DNA from: Physella acuta
Taxonomy: Eukaryota; Mollusca; Gastropoda; Physidae
Length of the DNA: 64,000 nucleotides
Assembly: GCF_028476545.1 (NCBI RefSeq)
Contig: NW_026733187.1
Span: 1 to 64,000 of the forward strand
Direction: 5' to 3'
The translations under genes were made by a program, and so were the position numbers. Position 1 is the first letter of the stretch, and each line of letters starts with the position of its first letter. The notes beneath the pieces are model-generated. The model searched no databases. It was given only the letters and a program-made list of their open reading frames with translations, and was not told the DNA's origin. This document shows positions 22,375 to 35,463 of the stretch, in pieces.

Positions 22375-25300
22375 TCATTTCATGCGTCTCTTCTTCTCTT
22401 GTGGCTGTGCTGTAGCTGGCTGAGATTCAGTAGATGAGGTGGCAGCTGAAGGTACACTGAAACCAGGGATCTGGAGGGGGTAGAAAATATTAATGTGGTG
22501 CAGGCTAACACTTGGGTCAGGTTACCTGAATTATACCACATACATTATTACAAGAGTTTGGAAAAGTAAACATTCGTTTTTCTTTAAGACTAGAGGCTGG
22601 TGGTTTTCCTTTCAACACATATTTGTTGACATAAAACAAATCTGTAACTTGAATACAATTTATAAGGCATTTTTTAAATTGTACAACCCAGATAAAAAAA
22701 AACAACTCAACATCTTACCTTAGGTTTGACAAGTTTAAGTGATAGTTTCATATGCTGGACATTGGTGCGGTCAATACTTAGTTGGACAATGACTGGATCA
22801 AACACATGAATAGTCACATCCCCCGCTGTTTGGGTGTTCATCTATAGACACAAAAGGTTTATCATTTTGTATTCTAACAGAGACATTGTATAAAACGCTC
22901 AGCCCCTTCTAACGATATTTACCCAAAAAATTATCTTATGTGTGAAAAATTATGTCATTGACAAGGTATACCAAGTTTTTTATCTGCTTTATGACATAAA
23001 GATCTTAAAGATCTTTGCTGCCATGGCACATCTCTCTATACAAAAATGGCACTATATAATTGCATATGATCCATACTCAAATGTGTGGGTTCCCATGAGA
23101 AACAGTACATTTATAAACAAGAAAACATAAATCACTGACTAAATATTTTAGTAACTGTTTAAATACAAGAAACAGCAGATGATCATAGTTTTTGCAATGA
23201 GTGCTAGAATAAAATTGAAGTCAACTATCTGGAGTTTAATGTTAAAAATTCCAACCTCTTCATTGTAAACAAATATACTTGAGGACTTCTGGCCTTCATC
23301 ATTAAGAAACACAGTCCCTTCTAGCCCATACTTGGGTATAAGGATCTGTAAGGCGTTTTTACGCACAAATAAAACATGCCCTTCTTCATCCTGCACCCTT
23401 GTCTTAAAGAAAAGCTGTAAGAATAACAATTGAAAAAAAAAACAAATTATTCGTTTATTTAGTTTCTAACAAATAAAAGCAAAAATTACAAATAGTACTT
23501 GTTGACAGAAAATCCAACAGTAAAACTAAACTGATGTGAGAGCCAATGTTTTAAGTGTAAATTATTAGCAAGCCCAGCAGTATAAAATTAAATCAAATAA
23601 ATGAAAGCAGTGAAATCAAACCTTACATGTGTGTGTAGGTTAACAGAAGCTCTGCCAGCATACTGTGCCATCTTGTGTCTGTAGTTGAGGTTGTTACACA
23701 AGGTCTGCAAAAAATGTGTGTGTAAAATAAGGCATTCGTCCTCATTAAACTGGAGTCAAGCATACATGTAACAATAAAATACAAAATACTATCTTATCAT
23801 ATTATCAGAATGGCACAAAGTGATGAGTGACTTTAAATAATAAGCTGATTTTACCACCTCTAGAGCATGAATCTAAAATATTTCACGCATCCTTACACTC
23901 AAATTTGATACAACCACCCATCTTCTTTACTATTAACTAGCTACTTTTTGTATAGTGTTTTGCTAAAGATTTTTCTGACAAAAGATAACACAGGAAAAAT
24001 TTGTGGTCTAGCTAAGATACATTTGTCTGTGTTTTAAGTATGGGTGTGGTGTAACTGCTTAGAAGATTAACTGAATCTTCATGTATTTTTGTTGTATTAT
24101 CTTTACTTGAATTTTGTTTACTAGTGTGTTATGTTTACTAAAACTACACTGAGGTTTACCTGAATTTTGGACTTGTCCAGCAAATCTGAATAGGATGCAT
24201 CAGCCCCAATGCTGACAGCTAGAAGTCTGTGTGCAATGATATCAGAGTATCTGGAAGTGAAAAGTTTCATTTGTCTCTAGTTTTCATTAACTAAATAGTA
24301 TGTGAAACATATATAATATCAATTAACATGTATAAACTTTGATCCTTTTTTTTAAAGTATCAGTTAACAATAATATTTGTACCTAAATATTTATTTCTAT
24401 TGATCTTTTTACTGAAGGCTGTGTCAACTAAACTTCTATGTTTTTTATTTTGTTTTGTTTTTTTCTGGCAAAGAATTGATTCAAATGTTGTGTTTTATAA
24501 TAATAGTTATATCTTTAATTCCCCAGAGGATAAAATGTTACTGTTTGATGGGGGATGTGAACTCTTTCACAACATGATCAGTTATTTTACTTTCTAATGG
24601 GACATGTGACTAATACTTTAGCTTCAAACTGGGTATGTGACTAATATTTTACCTTGTAATGGGTGATTGACTTATTACCTTCTAATGGTGGAATGTGACT
24701 AATTACCTTCTAATGGTGGAATGTGACTAATTACCTCCTGATGGTGGAATGTGACTAATTACCTTCTAATGGTGGAATGTGACTAATTACCTCCTGATGG
24801 TGGAATGTGACTAATTACCTCCTGATGGTGGAATGTGACTAATTACCTCCTGATGGTGGAATGTGACTAATTACCTTCTAATGGTGGAATGTGACTAATT
24901 ACCTTCTAATGGTGGAATGTGACTAATTACCTTCTAATGGTGGAATGTAACGAATTACCTTCTAATGGGTGAGGTGAAGTGAGTGTAAATGGGCGTGGCC
25001 AAGCCATAATGTAGGTAGTCAGACGGCTGCAACATCCCACTGCAGAAGTACACAGCCTGCATCATACAACGGGTCGTCATGATACGTAACATAGTGTTAA
25101 AGTACGGGTTCTCCGCCACCACAGCCTTGTCTAAGCTGTCAGCCAGGCCTTTGCCAGATGATACGTCAATCTTGAAGCCCTGGAGCAGATATATAATATT
25201 GGGTTAGGTTGACAGTCAATGGGATGTATAAAACAAGATTGGGGTGAATATAGACAAAAGGGTAGATACATTTGAATTCTAATTCACCTATTCCAAAACC

Positions 25301-28300
25301 ACTCTAAAGCAAATCTACAAGATTGTTAACAGAAAAGTTGAAATTCCATTGGGAAGTTAAAACAAGATTGTAAACAGTAAAATTAAAATTCCATAGGGAA
25401 ATTAATACAAATTGTAAGAAAAAAAGTTAGTTTTCAAATCTATCATCAAGTACCCATCAAAACTGAGTGAATTTAGCGATGTCCTACAAACACATTCTAC
25501 AAATCCATTATTATATTTACAAACCAGTTGAGATTTTTATTTTAAATGATGTATCATCCACCACTTTTCCAATGCTTAAATACAAAACAGGGGAATAGAC
25601 AAATAGGCAACTAAAGTGTGGTATGCTTATAAAACTAACAAAGATTTTTAATTTATAAAAACCAATGCTACCTTAGATGCTGCTGCTTTGATCAAAGGAT
25701 CAAAATTGGATACAGGTGGGGATGGATGGCGCCTGAGAAGTGCATTATCTGGAAACTCTAGTAGGATTTTTTCAGCAACAGCAATGTTGGCTAACAACAT
25801 GAACTCTTCAACCATGGAGTTAGTATCTCTGTTGTGGACAAATATTTTTTTAAATACAATCTAGAAGAACAAGGTTCTAAATGAGGCATTATATACAGGC
25901 TAGTATAAAAATGTAACTCTAGGGTGCTGTAATGTAGATTAAGGAATTTTTTAAAACTGTCAAAAGAACTTAAAAGATAACAGAATATCAGCTGATAACA
26001 TTTTCATAAAATATATTCGCATACAAACAAAAGTCCAGCTTCATTATTCATAATTACAGACTAAAATGTAAATAAACATTAGAAAGAGTAGTGTTAACAC
26101 AAATTAATTTAAATTTTCAAACCCACCTGAGAACTTTAGTTTGCACATCTATTGGGTCGTTGGTTTCACTGTCAACATAGAACCTCACCTCTGTTGAGGC
26201 TAAGCTGAGGGCACTGTTGAAATTAAAGGTTAAAGTTACATTAAGCGCAAACTTTATTTTTTTTTAGTAATTTTTACACTAAAAGCAAAGTCAAATTTGA
26301 AAAAGTATATAAGTTTCATAACTACTTGTTATTATCAAATTCTAAGTGATTCATTAAATATATGCTAAAAAACAGTACAGTAACAAACATAAATGGTAAA
26401 AAAATAACACTAAATTTTTAAACAATGTAGACCTAAATCCTAAAGAAGTACACACCCATTGTCGAGCCTCTTCTTCTTTAAAATCTTGGCCAGCCTGTTC
26501 AGCCCCCTCAAACTAAGGGTTAAACTATCTGAAGCATTGGGGTCATCGATCTTCATCTGGGCTTCAGCGTATGTTAATGAGGCCTTTAAAAAAACATGAG
26601 TAACGTATGACTATATAATGTCACATCATAAATGAGAGTAGCATATGTGTGATGAGGTTTGAAGCTGTTTACAATAAAAGTCAGCCAGTTCAATCCATTT
26701 GTTTACCTTTGAATCAATGATACTCTTGGTGAAATCTGTGCTGATGATATGAGCCTCAGGAGTCATCTCCCATAACACAGAAAATGCAAACCTAGAAAAG
26801 ATATTCGTCTTTGTTACATTCCTTTTTTAATTCTTAAATATGATCCAAATGTTAAATAAAATCAAACTGACCTATTGACCCCACTTCTCAGTGAACAAAG
26901 GTTTGAGCTCAATAAATCTGGGACCATGTCTATTCTCTGAAAACAACCAAAAAAATATTGTAAAACTACACAAACTATACTCCAATTGACAAATGTATAC
27001 AAAATGAAGAAACAAAAACAACCTACTTTGTCAGTTAGATAGACTGTTGTTCCTCTGCTTGCTGCCTCCTGGTCTAGAGCATTTCCAGGTCGAATAAAAT
27101 GAGAGACATCTGCGATATGAACACCAACCTAGGAAATGCACCATTTACACATGTGGTTAACTATACAAGAATTCTTGGTATTTTTCCTTAGCTTCCACCA
27201 AAGGGTTAATTATCCATATAAAACATATACCATTTACACATGTGGTTAACTATACAAGAATTCTTGGTATTTTTCCTTAGCTTCCACCAAAGGGTTAATT
27301 ATCCATATAAAACATATACCATTTACACATGTGGTTAACTATACAAGAATTCTTGGTATTTTTCCTTAGCTTCCACCAAAGGGTTAATTATCCATATAAA
27401 ACATATACCATTTACACATGTGGTTAACTATACAAGAATTCTTGGTATTTTTCCTTAGCTTCCACCAAAGGGTTAATTATCCATATAAAACATATACCAT
27501 TTACACATGTGGTTAACTATACAAGAATTCTTGGTATTTTTCCTTAGCTTCCACCAAAGGGTTAATTATCCATATAAAACATATACCATTTACACATGTG
27601 GTTAAGTATACAAGAATACTAGATTCCACTAAAGGGTTAATTATCCATATAAAACATATACCATTTACACATGTGGTTAACTATACAAGAATTCTTGGTA
27701 TTTTTCCTTAGCTTCCACCAAAGGGTTAATTATCCATATAAAACATATACCATTTACACATGTGGTTAAGGGGATATGCGCGGAAAAAAATCACAAAAAT
27801 TCTTGTTTTTCGTCATGATGGGTTTCTTGCACTTTTGGATACTTTGTCCATTTTTGTATAAAGAAAATAATAACTTTAAAGAGAAAAAAATATTTTATGT
27901 GTTTGAATTACGATTTTTATGACCGTATTAATTAAAAAATAATCAATTTTTCCCAATCTAACAAGCTCTCTATGAAAAGTTTTTTTATCCGTCATTATAT
28001 TGTATTTGACATCATCGGAAAGTTGGATTTCTCATGTATCTAATAAACTTAATTTCCTACATGTCGGAAGCACCCAAAGCTTACAATCGGCTTTGCAGTT
28101 CACACAGATATGGTACTTTCCTGACCTAGTTTTCGTTACTTTTGGCTGTTTTTCTCAGTTTGCATGTTTTTAACACTAAAAAGCCTACTACTTTTTTATT
28201 TATTAAACAATGCCAACCATATTTTCAGTAATTGTTCTTGATGCAAAAATACAACTTTTGTCACGAGGGAATTGTGATTGCTTTGATAGAAAAAAAGTAT

Positions 28301-31300
28301 TTGGTAATTAATATGCAAATTTTGAAACTTTTGAATACTAAAAGGGTACGATATTTTAGACCTTGTAAAATTCTTACTAGTAATTATTTCAAAAAGTTGT
28401 CGTGACAAAATTTTTAATATATACTGAAATATAAGCAGTTTAAGTTTGATTGCTATAGGTGCATAAATAAAAAAGCCTTAGTATTTTTAAAAGTACCGAA
28501 AAATTCAAAATGGCGGAGGTTTTTTGAGTTTCCATGACAACCAAAATTGTTTTAGACCCCTTTTTTTGCTGTTTAATACTTACTTTTATATGCCAAATAT
28601 GATAAAAGTATTCAAAAGGCTTTAGATCTTAAACTGTAAAAAATTGAAAAAAACATAGCATATCCCCTTAAGTATACAAGAATACTAGATTCCACTAAAG
28701 GGTTAATTATCCATATAAAACATATACCATTTACACATGTGGTTAACTATACAAGAATTCTTGGTATTTTTCCTTAGCTTCCACCAAAGGGTTAATTATC
28801 CATATAAAACATATACCATTTACACATGTGGTTAAGTATACAAGAATACTAGATTCTACTAAAGGGTTAATTATCCATATAAAACATATACCATTTACAC
28901 ATGTGGTTAACTATACAAGAATTCTTGGTATTTTTCCTTAGCTTCCACCAAAGGGTTAATTATCCATATAAAACATATACCATTTACACATGTGGTTAAG
29001 TATACAAGAATACTAGATTCCACTAAAGGGTTAATTATCCATATAAAACATATACCATTTACACATGTGGTTAACTAAATAAGAATTCTTGGTATTTTTA
29101 CTAGATTCCACCAAAGGGTTAATTATCCATATGTATGTGTAAGAAACATTCTAAATGTACACTATGCATAAAAATATAAACATGGTAAATAAAACCCATG
29201 CCTTAAAATAGTTAAAGCACCTGGCTAAACATATGCTGATTTTTTTCAGACAGTACCTCATAATTTCCATTTTCTAACTTTCTACAGTGAAGAGCATCAT
29301 CAATGTCTGTACAACCTGGCGGGTCAACACTACAGATGTCCAGGTGCCTCAAGTCTCGCCGCCTTTTCAAGTCCTAAACATGTGGGTAATTATTACATTA
29401 TTATCAACATTAAAAAAAAAGATTTTTTAAAAAACCAGCTTAAACTAATTTTTAAAAGTGTAAATCTATGAATGAAATAATGAGCTAACATCTTCAGTGA
29501 TTGTCCATGGCATTTTTGGCAGGAAACTGAGCACAGCCTCTGAGAACTTGGAGTGGGGAACATCATGCTCCAACAGCAGCACTTCGTTCTCTGTTTCCTT
29601 GTCTCCCACACCACCAAGACAGCGAACAAAGTGGCCCTGAATTCACAAAGAAAGTTTCACAATTAAAACAGAACAAAGTGGCCCTGAATTCACAAATAAA
29701 GTTTCACAATTAAAATAGAACAAAGTGGCCCTGAATTCACAAATAAAGTTTCACAATTAAAATAGAACAAAGTGGCCCTGAATTCATAAATAAAGTGTCA
29801 CAATTAAAATAGAACAAAGTGGACCTGAGTTCACAAATAAAGTTTCACAATTAAAATAGAACAAATTGGCCCTGAATTCACAAATAAAGTTTCACAATTA
29901 AAATAGAACAAAGTGGACCTGAGTTCACAAAGTTTCACAATTAAAACAAAACAGAGTGGCCCTGAATTCACAAAGAAAGCTTCACAATTAAAACAGAACA
30001 AAGTAGCCCTGAATTCACAAAGAAAGTTTCACAATTAAAACAGAAATATGTTTCTACAATTTTGCTTTGATATAGAAACCTTTGCTTCTGGTTTAACAAG
30101 TTCTGATAAAAACTTGAGGGGGAAAAAAATCCAATTATAACAAAGCTACCACATTTAAATGTAAGTAAATGCACAATGTTTTAATCAAAAGCTTAAATGA
30201 AACTAAACAGAGAAATGTACATGAGTGTCAGAGAATTTAAAAATTCTTCAAGCTACCCACACTAAGTTACATGGTGTTAACAAACCTGAGGGTATCTTGA
30301 GTTCCGTGGCCAACTATCAATGGCCACAATTATCCTTTTAGAGGCCAAGTTTTCAGCTTGTCTGGTTTCTATCCTAATCTTTGGAATTCTCTTCTCTGCT
30401 GGTATAAACAGATGGCGAGTTCTCTGTGTGGCATAAGGTAAAGCATCTTCTTTAATGACTAGTTTTTTTGTTAAATAGAAAAAGCTAAAGAAAGCTAAAA
30501 CATCTGTAGAAATCATTTAGTTGATAATAAGAAAAGCTACAGAAAGTAAAAGCATCTTTAAAAACCAGTTCTTTAATAATAAGAGAAGCAAGAGAAAGGT
30601 AAAGCATCTTTAAAAGAGAAGCTACATTAAGGTAAAGCATGTTTAAAAACCAGTTCTCTATAAGTATAAGAAACTTCAGAGAAAACTAAAGCATCAAGAA
30701 CAAATAGCTAACAGAGAAACAGCCCAAGAACAAATGACCTCATGTCACAAACCTCTTTAAGCAGTGAAGGCTGTAAAATACCACAGTACTGTCTCCAGTT
30801 TCTTTTTATAATTCCCACCACACGAGCTGTTGGCTGGCGGAGTTCCTTGGGTACCTTGTTGCGGATCAGAGATTCCTGGAAAATAAGATAATAATAAAAT
30901 TAAAATAACTTCCAACTGCAGTTTACTCAAGCATACAGCGTTTGTGTTTTTAAAGCTGAAAATATTTGTCCATGGTGAAGATATTTAGATAACATACTGA
31001 ACTCCCCAAGCAAACTGCAATGAGCCATAAAAAGCTCAAAAATCATGAATCTAGAAGTAATTAGTCTAAAATGTTGACGCTGAAAGCATATCATATATCA
31101 TTATCTGAAGTATAAATGATACCCAACAAATGCAGATCTGACAGCAAAATCACCACATTAAAAAACATTGATTAGTTGTTGAACTCAGTTCAATAAAATG
31201 TGAAGATTTTTACAATCTAAAGTAATAGTATATATCTATATATATAACAAGGACCCCCCCCCCATACACACACACAAAATTTATTTTTTTACCAATTAAT

Positions 31301-33765
31301 AAACAATGACATATTTGTTAATTAAAGAAGTGAACCATACATCATACATTTGTTTATTCTTCAAGGTTACTCTTAGAAAAAAAAACATGGAGAAACTCAC
31401 ATTATCCGTAAGTTCCCTGTTTTCCTCATCCTCATCATCTTTTCCATCGTCCTCTGTCAGCACTAGTGAGGAAGGACAACTCCACTCTGATTCAGGCAGC
31501 ATCTCTATGGCAACAATATCATCATTCACAGCTCGGTTCAAATTCTGCAATCCTTGGACAAAAACCTACAACAACATAAAAATGTGTTATTATCTTTACA
31601 GGGATTTAAATATGAAATTAATAAAATAGGAAGTAAATGCAAATAATTATAAAATCATCATCGCTTCATCTTTTCCCTTTAATGCCAAGAACACATGGTG
31701 ATGCAACTGCCATCTGGTGTTTGGGCATTGCAGTGGCTTGGCAGGTTGTGTATCCTGATACTTATGACCCCCAAGCTATACCAGTGGGAGTGTTAACTCC
31801 TGGCATGTTCAACCCAGCTGAAAAGATCTGCGTGTGTATCAGACAAAAGCTAGCATCCTGGTTCACAGGTTGCGCTTTGAACAGAAGGCCAACAGCCTTA
31901 TTTCATTTTTTTAAAAACTCAACAGAAACCAAATCAGAAAGTATTTAAACTATAAGCTGGTACCATGTGATCCTTGTCTTTCACGCTGACGTTAGCCTCA
32001 AGGTAGTTTTCCCGACTGATCAACAAGGTCCCCTGGAGGAATCTACCTGCTCTGATGCCTTTCTGTATATCCGCAAGCCCAAGATGCTCAGAAAATAAAA
32101 CTTTACCACTTGTATCAGCAGACTAGAAAGATTTTAAAATTATATGAGACGGAATTCTCCAAAATGAAAGTTTAACATTTTAAAAACAATTTTTACAACA
32201 AGAGTCATGACAATTATAGAACATTTGTAATAAAGTCAGAGACTTTGTTGGTATACATTATAAATGTGAAAATCTCAGAACTTACAGACTGATTGAGTGG
32301 ATTGGCAAGTCTGTCTATCAGGGATTGATTAGAAAGGCTTCTTACATAATCATGGACTGAAATAGAAATTATGGAATTGGTGTTTCAATGTAAAAAATTG
32401 TTAAATTTTAATGTTGCTCATTATATATTTTTTTAACCTAAGAGACCTCAATAAGTTTAAATTATATATAGTTTTTTTTTAATGGTGCTACCAAATATTG
32501 TAGCTGCATCCTTTTTCTCCTCATAAAGGGCTTTATAAGTTTTAAGTGAAGTCAATGAAATATATTGACAAAATTTTTAGTATCATGATGTATTTGGATA
32601 TATTTTTAGAAATTATAAGCTTAGGAAAGATACAAAAGAGACTGCAAAACTAACTTTAAAAAAATCAGCAAAAAAAAAAGTAAGTTATCTCCCATAAAAA
32701 ATTTATTTTTACTTGTGTATGCTGTGAGTTTCTCACTGACAGCTTTTTTATAATTGTCTGCATCATTCGTCAACAAAACAATAACAATTCCCTCATCTTT
32801 CAAGTGCTGGGAATACCAGTCAACTGCTTTCCGAATAGCCCTGTCATTACGATCATTAGCACTTTCTCCAGGTTTCCGTTCAACATAGGTATGCCTGTGA
32901 AAATTTTGAAATAAAACAAATAAAGTGGCAAAATCTGGGGAAAATAAGATTTTAAAATACAAACTGCATTATAAATTCTGACTAATGTTTATAAGACTTA
33001 CATGTTAAATTCATTGCAGAAAGTATAAAAGCATTTCTGTGAGTTGCTGATTATATCTTTTACTCTTTTGTAAACAGGAGCACTTCTGTGTCGGATCTAC
33101 GGAGACAAAGAAAAAACATACATTATTTAAGTAACAACTGTAGTCCTAATGAAAAAAATTAGAAACAATTTAGCTACTATTGTGTATGTGTGTTTACATC
33201 ACCTACCTCATCAAGTACAGTCTGTAGAATAATGACATTCTTAACTGATGGGTCTTCCAAGATATCAATCTGAAATAGATTTTACAAGTTTAATCGTATT
33301 TGCCATCTGATACAGACTAAAAACATTTGAATGTGATTTAGGCAATGGCTATTAAAGTTAAAGCTGCTTCAGTTGTTTTAATAAACATGTCTTCCACTTC
33401 CGTAAAAAATAATATATATACAGGCCTAATAAGAGAAGAATAAACAGTTTTTATTGATAGATCTAAATATGGAAAGGCAGGCTGAGACAGAAACTGCTGT
33501 TATATGTTGACATATTAAATCATTATATAAGAAAGTATACCTGATGCAGAGCTACATTTGTGTCTGGTATGATGTAGTGCGGCTCTGGAACAAGTTTGCT
33601 GTCACTGATTGGCTCTCTCTCTAAGCAAACATTATTAGCTGGCTCACATTTCTTTTTGCAGGCTTGAGAACCACAGCAGATATCATCTCTTAAATAATGC
33701 TCACGCACTATTTTCATCACACCTCCAAGCCTGGTCTTCTTGATGAAGACTTTGTTTGTCAACAT
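22375..33765 (-). CDS. DIS3: Exosome exoribonuclease/endonuclease DIS3 (RRP44)
   Basis: DIS3 is the 3'-5' RNase and endonuclease of the RNA exosome. Coding exons in gene order: 33541-33765, 33207-33269, 33002-33096, 32713-32894, 32286-32356, 31964-32122, 31401-31565, 30753-30875, 30286-30423, 29490-29636, 29257-29373, 27027-27128, 26872-26936, 26707-26791, 26456-26583, 26127-26213, 25672-25828, 24959-25179, 24160-24250, 23627-23704, 23256-23414, 22719-22841, 22375-22470. All are GT-AG and phase-consistent, giving 958 aa, the human length. Seen: N-terminal [19 protein letters not shown]; a CR3-type cysteine set (C31, C36, C40); PIN domain with Asp68 in [10 protein letters not shown] and NDRNDRAIR; two cold-shock domains; RNB with [17 protein letters not shown] (Asp473, 479, 481, 482) and [11 protein letters not shown]; an S1 domain; a basic tail EKKRRMK. 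An acceptor just 5' of the ATG (TTACAG, about 33782) implies an upstream non-coding exon. Both catalytic sites look intact. Confidence 0.96.
24590..24958 (-). repeat. 28-bp minisatellite carrying copies of the DIS3 exon 18 donor
   Basis: Ten clear 28-bp units plus older copies, built on TACCTTCTAATGGTGGAATG + TGACTAAT. Read on the minus strand, each holds CCATTAGAAG|GTAATTAG. The true exon 18 end and donor is CCCATTAGAAG|GTAATTCG, at the array's right edge. About ten exonic bases are thus copied with the donor. Codon phase at the junction is AG|, so use of any downstream copy reads AGG TAA and stops at once in the RNB domain. Three units read TCCTGATGG instead. Confidence 0.95.
27139..29135 (-). 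repeat. 89/74-bp minisatellite abutting the DIS3 exon 12 acceptor
   Basis: About a dozen units starting CCATTTACACATGTGGTTAA. Long units (89 bp) contain CTATACAAGAATTCTTGG; short units (74 bp) contain GTATACAAGAATACTAG. After five long units the two forms tend to alternate, a simple higher-order pattern. The array starts about ten bases from the exon 12 acceptor (right exon edge 27128). Unit-to-unit identity is very high. It is split by a TTAA-flanked transposon at 27770-28667. Confidence 0.93.
27770..28667. mobile_element. TTAA-target MITE (piggyBac-like) inside the minisatellite
   Basis: An 898-bp insertion between duplicated TTAA sites (27766-27769 and 28668-28671) with inverted ends GGGGATATGC and GCATATCCCC. 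A TTAA duplication is the mark of piggyBac-type transposases; the GGGG end is not the usual CCC of piggyBac, so the family is tentative. No transposase frame is present. The target TTAA is part of the minisatellite unit, and flanking units match, so it landed after the array existed. Confidence 0.88.
29637..30045 (-). repeat. 47-bp minisatellite carrying copies of the DIS3 exon 10 acceptor
   Basis: About eight units of GGCCCTGAATTCACAAATAA + AGTTTCACAATTAAAATAGAACAAAGT. On the minus strand each reads GAATTCAG|GGCCACTTTGTTC, the same as the true acceptor and first 13 bases of exon 10 (right edge 29636). Use of an upstream copy would read GGC CAC TTT GTT CTA TTT TAA, a stop after six codons. 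Two units are altered at the acceptor's CAG|GG context. Confidence 0.94.
30433..30700 (-). repeat. Degenerate array upstream of the DIS3 exon 9 acceptor
   Basis: Four to five loose units of GGTAAAGCATCTTTAAAA..CCAGTTCTTTAATAATAAG..GAAGC, about 55-65 bp, beginning about ten bases from the acceptor of exon 9 (exon edge 30423). The copies are diverged, so this looks older than the other arrays. Confidence 0.7.
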
Positions 33766-34789
33766 GATGACAACTTATTATCTGTAATAAAATGAATATA
33801 TTTCTTATATTTATTACAGAGATAATTCTTAATTATTTTTTGTAGAAACTAGTCCAGGTTAGATTAATTTACTTTAGGCCTTAGGCCTATTCAATATATT
33901 ATGATGTTGTAGGCCTAATTAATTTAGTAAATTATCACATCTAAAGTACTAAAAGCTTGTAATATTTCCAAAGCTTACTGAGGGTATTTTTAATGCACCC
34001 TGTTTTAATAATTATCCTGGCCTATTGTTGATAAGGCTTATAAAAATAACAGTTTAAAATGCGACCACCATCATGAAATCTGGAATTGTTTTTAAAAATA
34101 CTAACTAAATAAAATTAATAGATCTATAAAGTAACCAATAAAAACTATACTATTTACTATAAACTGGCTTAGGCTTAGTCAGGCTTAGTGCTAGTCATGG
34201 GAGTCAGATTAGATTAGAGTTTAGAAAGTGATAAATCTCATCTGAAGGCGATAAGCGGATAAGGCCCACAAGCCGTGACAAGGTACAAAGACAAAGTGAC
34301 AAAGCAAAAAGGAGGGTCATCTTAATATATTAGGCCTTGTGGTAGCAGTGTGTGTTCTCTGAATCTAAAAATAAAATCAGTGTGTAATATTATAGAAATA
34401 GTAGTGTGTAATCACAACAAATGTGACAAAGCACATGATAAAATATAAAATTTCAAAATAAATGAATGGGTGGTTGTGGGTCTGTCAGTTCAGTAAGTTT
34501 GCCATTTGGCCCATTAGCGATCAATAATCAATCTGTTATTTAATGTATGTGCTAGATCTATATCTAATTAATGGTAAAATCTTAGTTTAGCGTCGTAAAT
34601 TCCAACGTAGCTAGTAATGTGCGATGAAGGTAACTAATGAATATTTCTTTCATTTGGCCATATTTATGTCATATTTTACACAATATAACAGATAATTGAA
34701 TAACAAATCACAATCCAAGACCAAACCAGTCATAAATATCCTGGAATAAACTTTAAACTACCCCGTTCGAGACAACAATGAGCAAATAC

Positions 34790-34804
34790 AAGCAGCGGCC
34801 ATGT
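34790..34804 (-). promoter_or_regulatory. YY1-like motif near the likely DIS3 promoter
   Basis: Minus-strand AACATGGCCGCTGC resembles the YY1 core (AAnATGGCGGC) common at housekeeping promoters. It lies about 1 kb upstream of the DIS3 start codon, within range of a first non-coding exon. A similar AAGATGGCTGC is at about 37458. Weak evidence alone. Confidence 0.2.
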
Positions 34805-34906
34805 TTTAAAAACAATAAATTGTCTATTCGCATGTCTTTTGTGTTGATTTTGTGGTTTAATATGATTGTTTTGTATTGTTTTAATATATGCGGGGGGGGG
34901 GGGGGG

Positions 34907-35313
34907 GGGGTCGTCCATAAATGACGTCACACTCGTAGGGGGGAGGGGGGTCCGTAATTTTTTGACGTTGTGTGGGGAGGGGTTCAGATGGTGCTACGTC
35001 ACACATTGCATTTTAAAAAAGCAATGTTACAAAACGAATTATAGACGTTATTTTGCGTTTTAAAAAACTGTTTTAATACATTGTAATAACAATTGATTAA
35101 AATAATCTATTTTGACAGAGTTCAGACAAGATTTTGGAAAAATATAGCTGTTTAAAAACAATTCAACTGCAATTTTGAGGGGGGTTGTAGGCTGAGGTGT
35201 GACGTCATTTTAGGGGAGGGGGTCTGGCTTTTTGTGACGACGTGTGACGGAGGGGAGGGGGGGGGGAGGTAAAAATCGTCAAAAAAAGCGTGACATCATT
35301 TATGGATGACCCC
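34907..35313. mobile_element. CRE-bearing MITE, copy 2 (family C), upstream of DIS3
   Basis: About 407 bp, inverted relative to copies 1 and 3. The left end is blurred by a run of about 20 G. It carries TCGTCCATAAATGACGTCAC at the left, ATTATAGACGTTATTTTGCG inside, and GTGACATCATTTATGGATGACC at the right. It lies about 100 bases beyond the YY1-like site on the far side from DIS3. Confidence 0.85.
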
Positions 35314-35463
35314 CTGTATAGTAATTTTTCTTTTTTTTTAATATAGTTGACATGAATGACTAATAGATCTTATCAGACTTAATAGTGTGCATCCAAGATC
35401 ACAACAATTGTTGGGAGGTCGAACTTGTGAACACTTTATTTGCAGTAAGCAAATCAATATTAG

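Noticed and set aside
31637-31948. 103-aa plus-strand frame without simple repeats
   Set aside because: It lies antisense in DIS3 intron 6 and matches no family I know. It is more likely part of a dispersed repeat.
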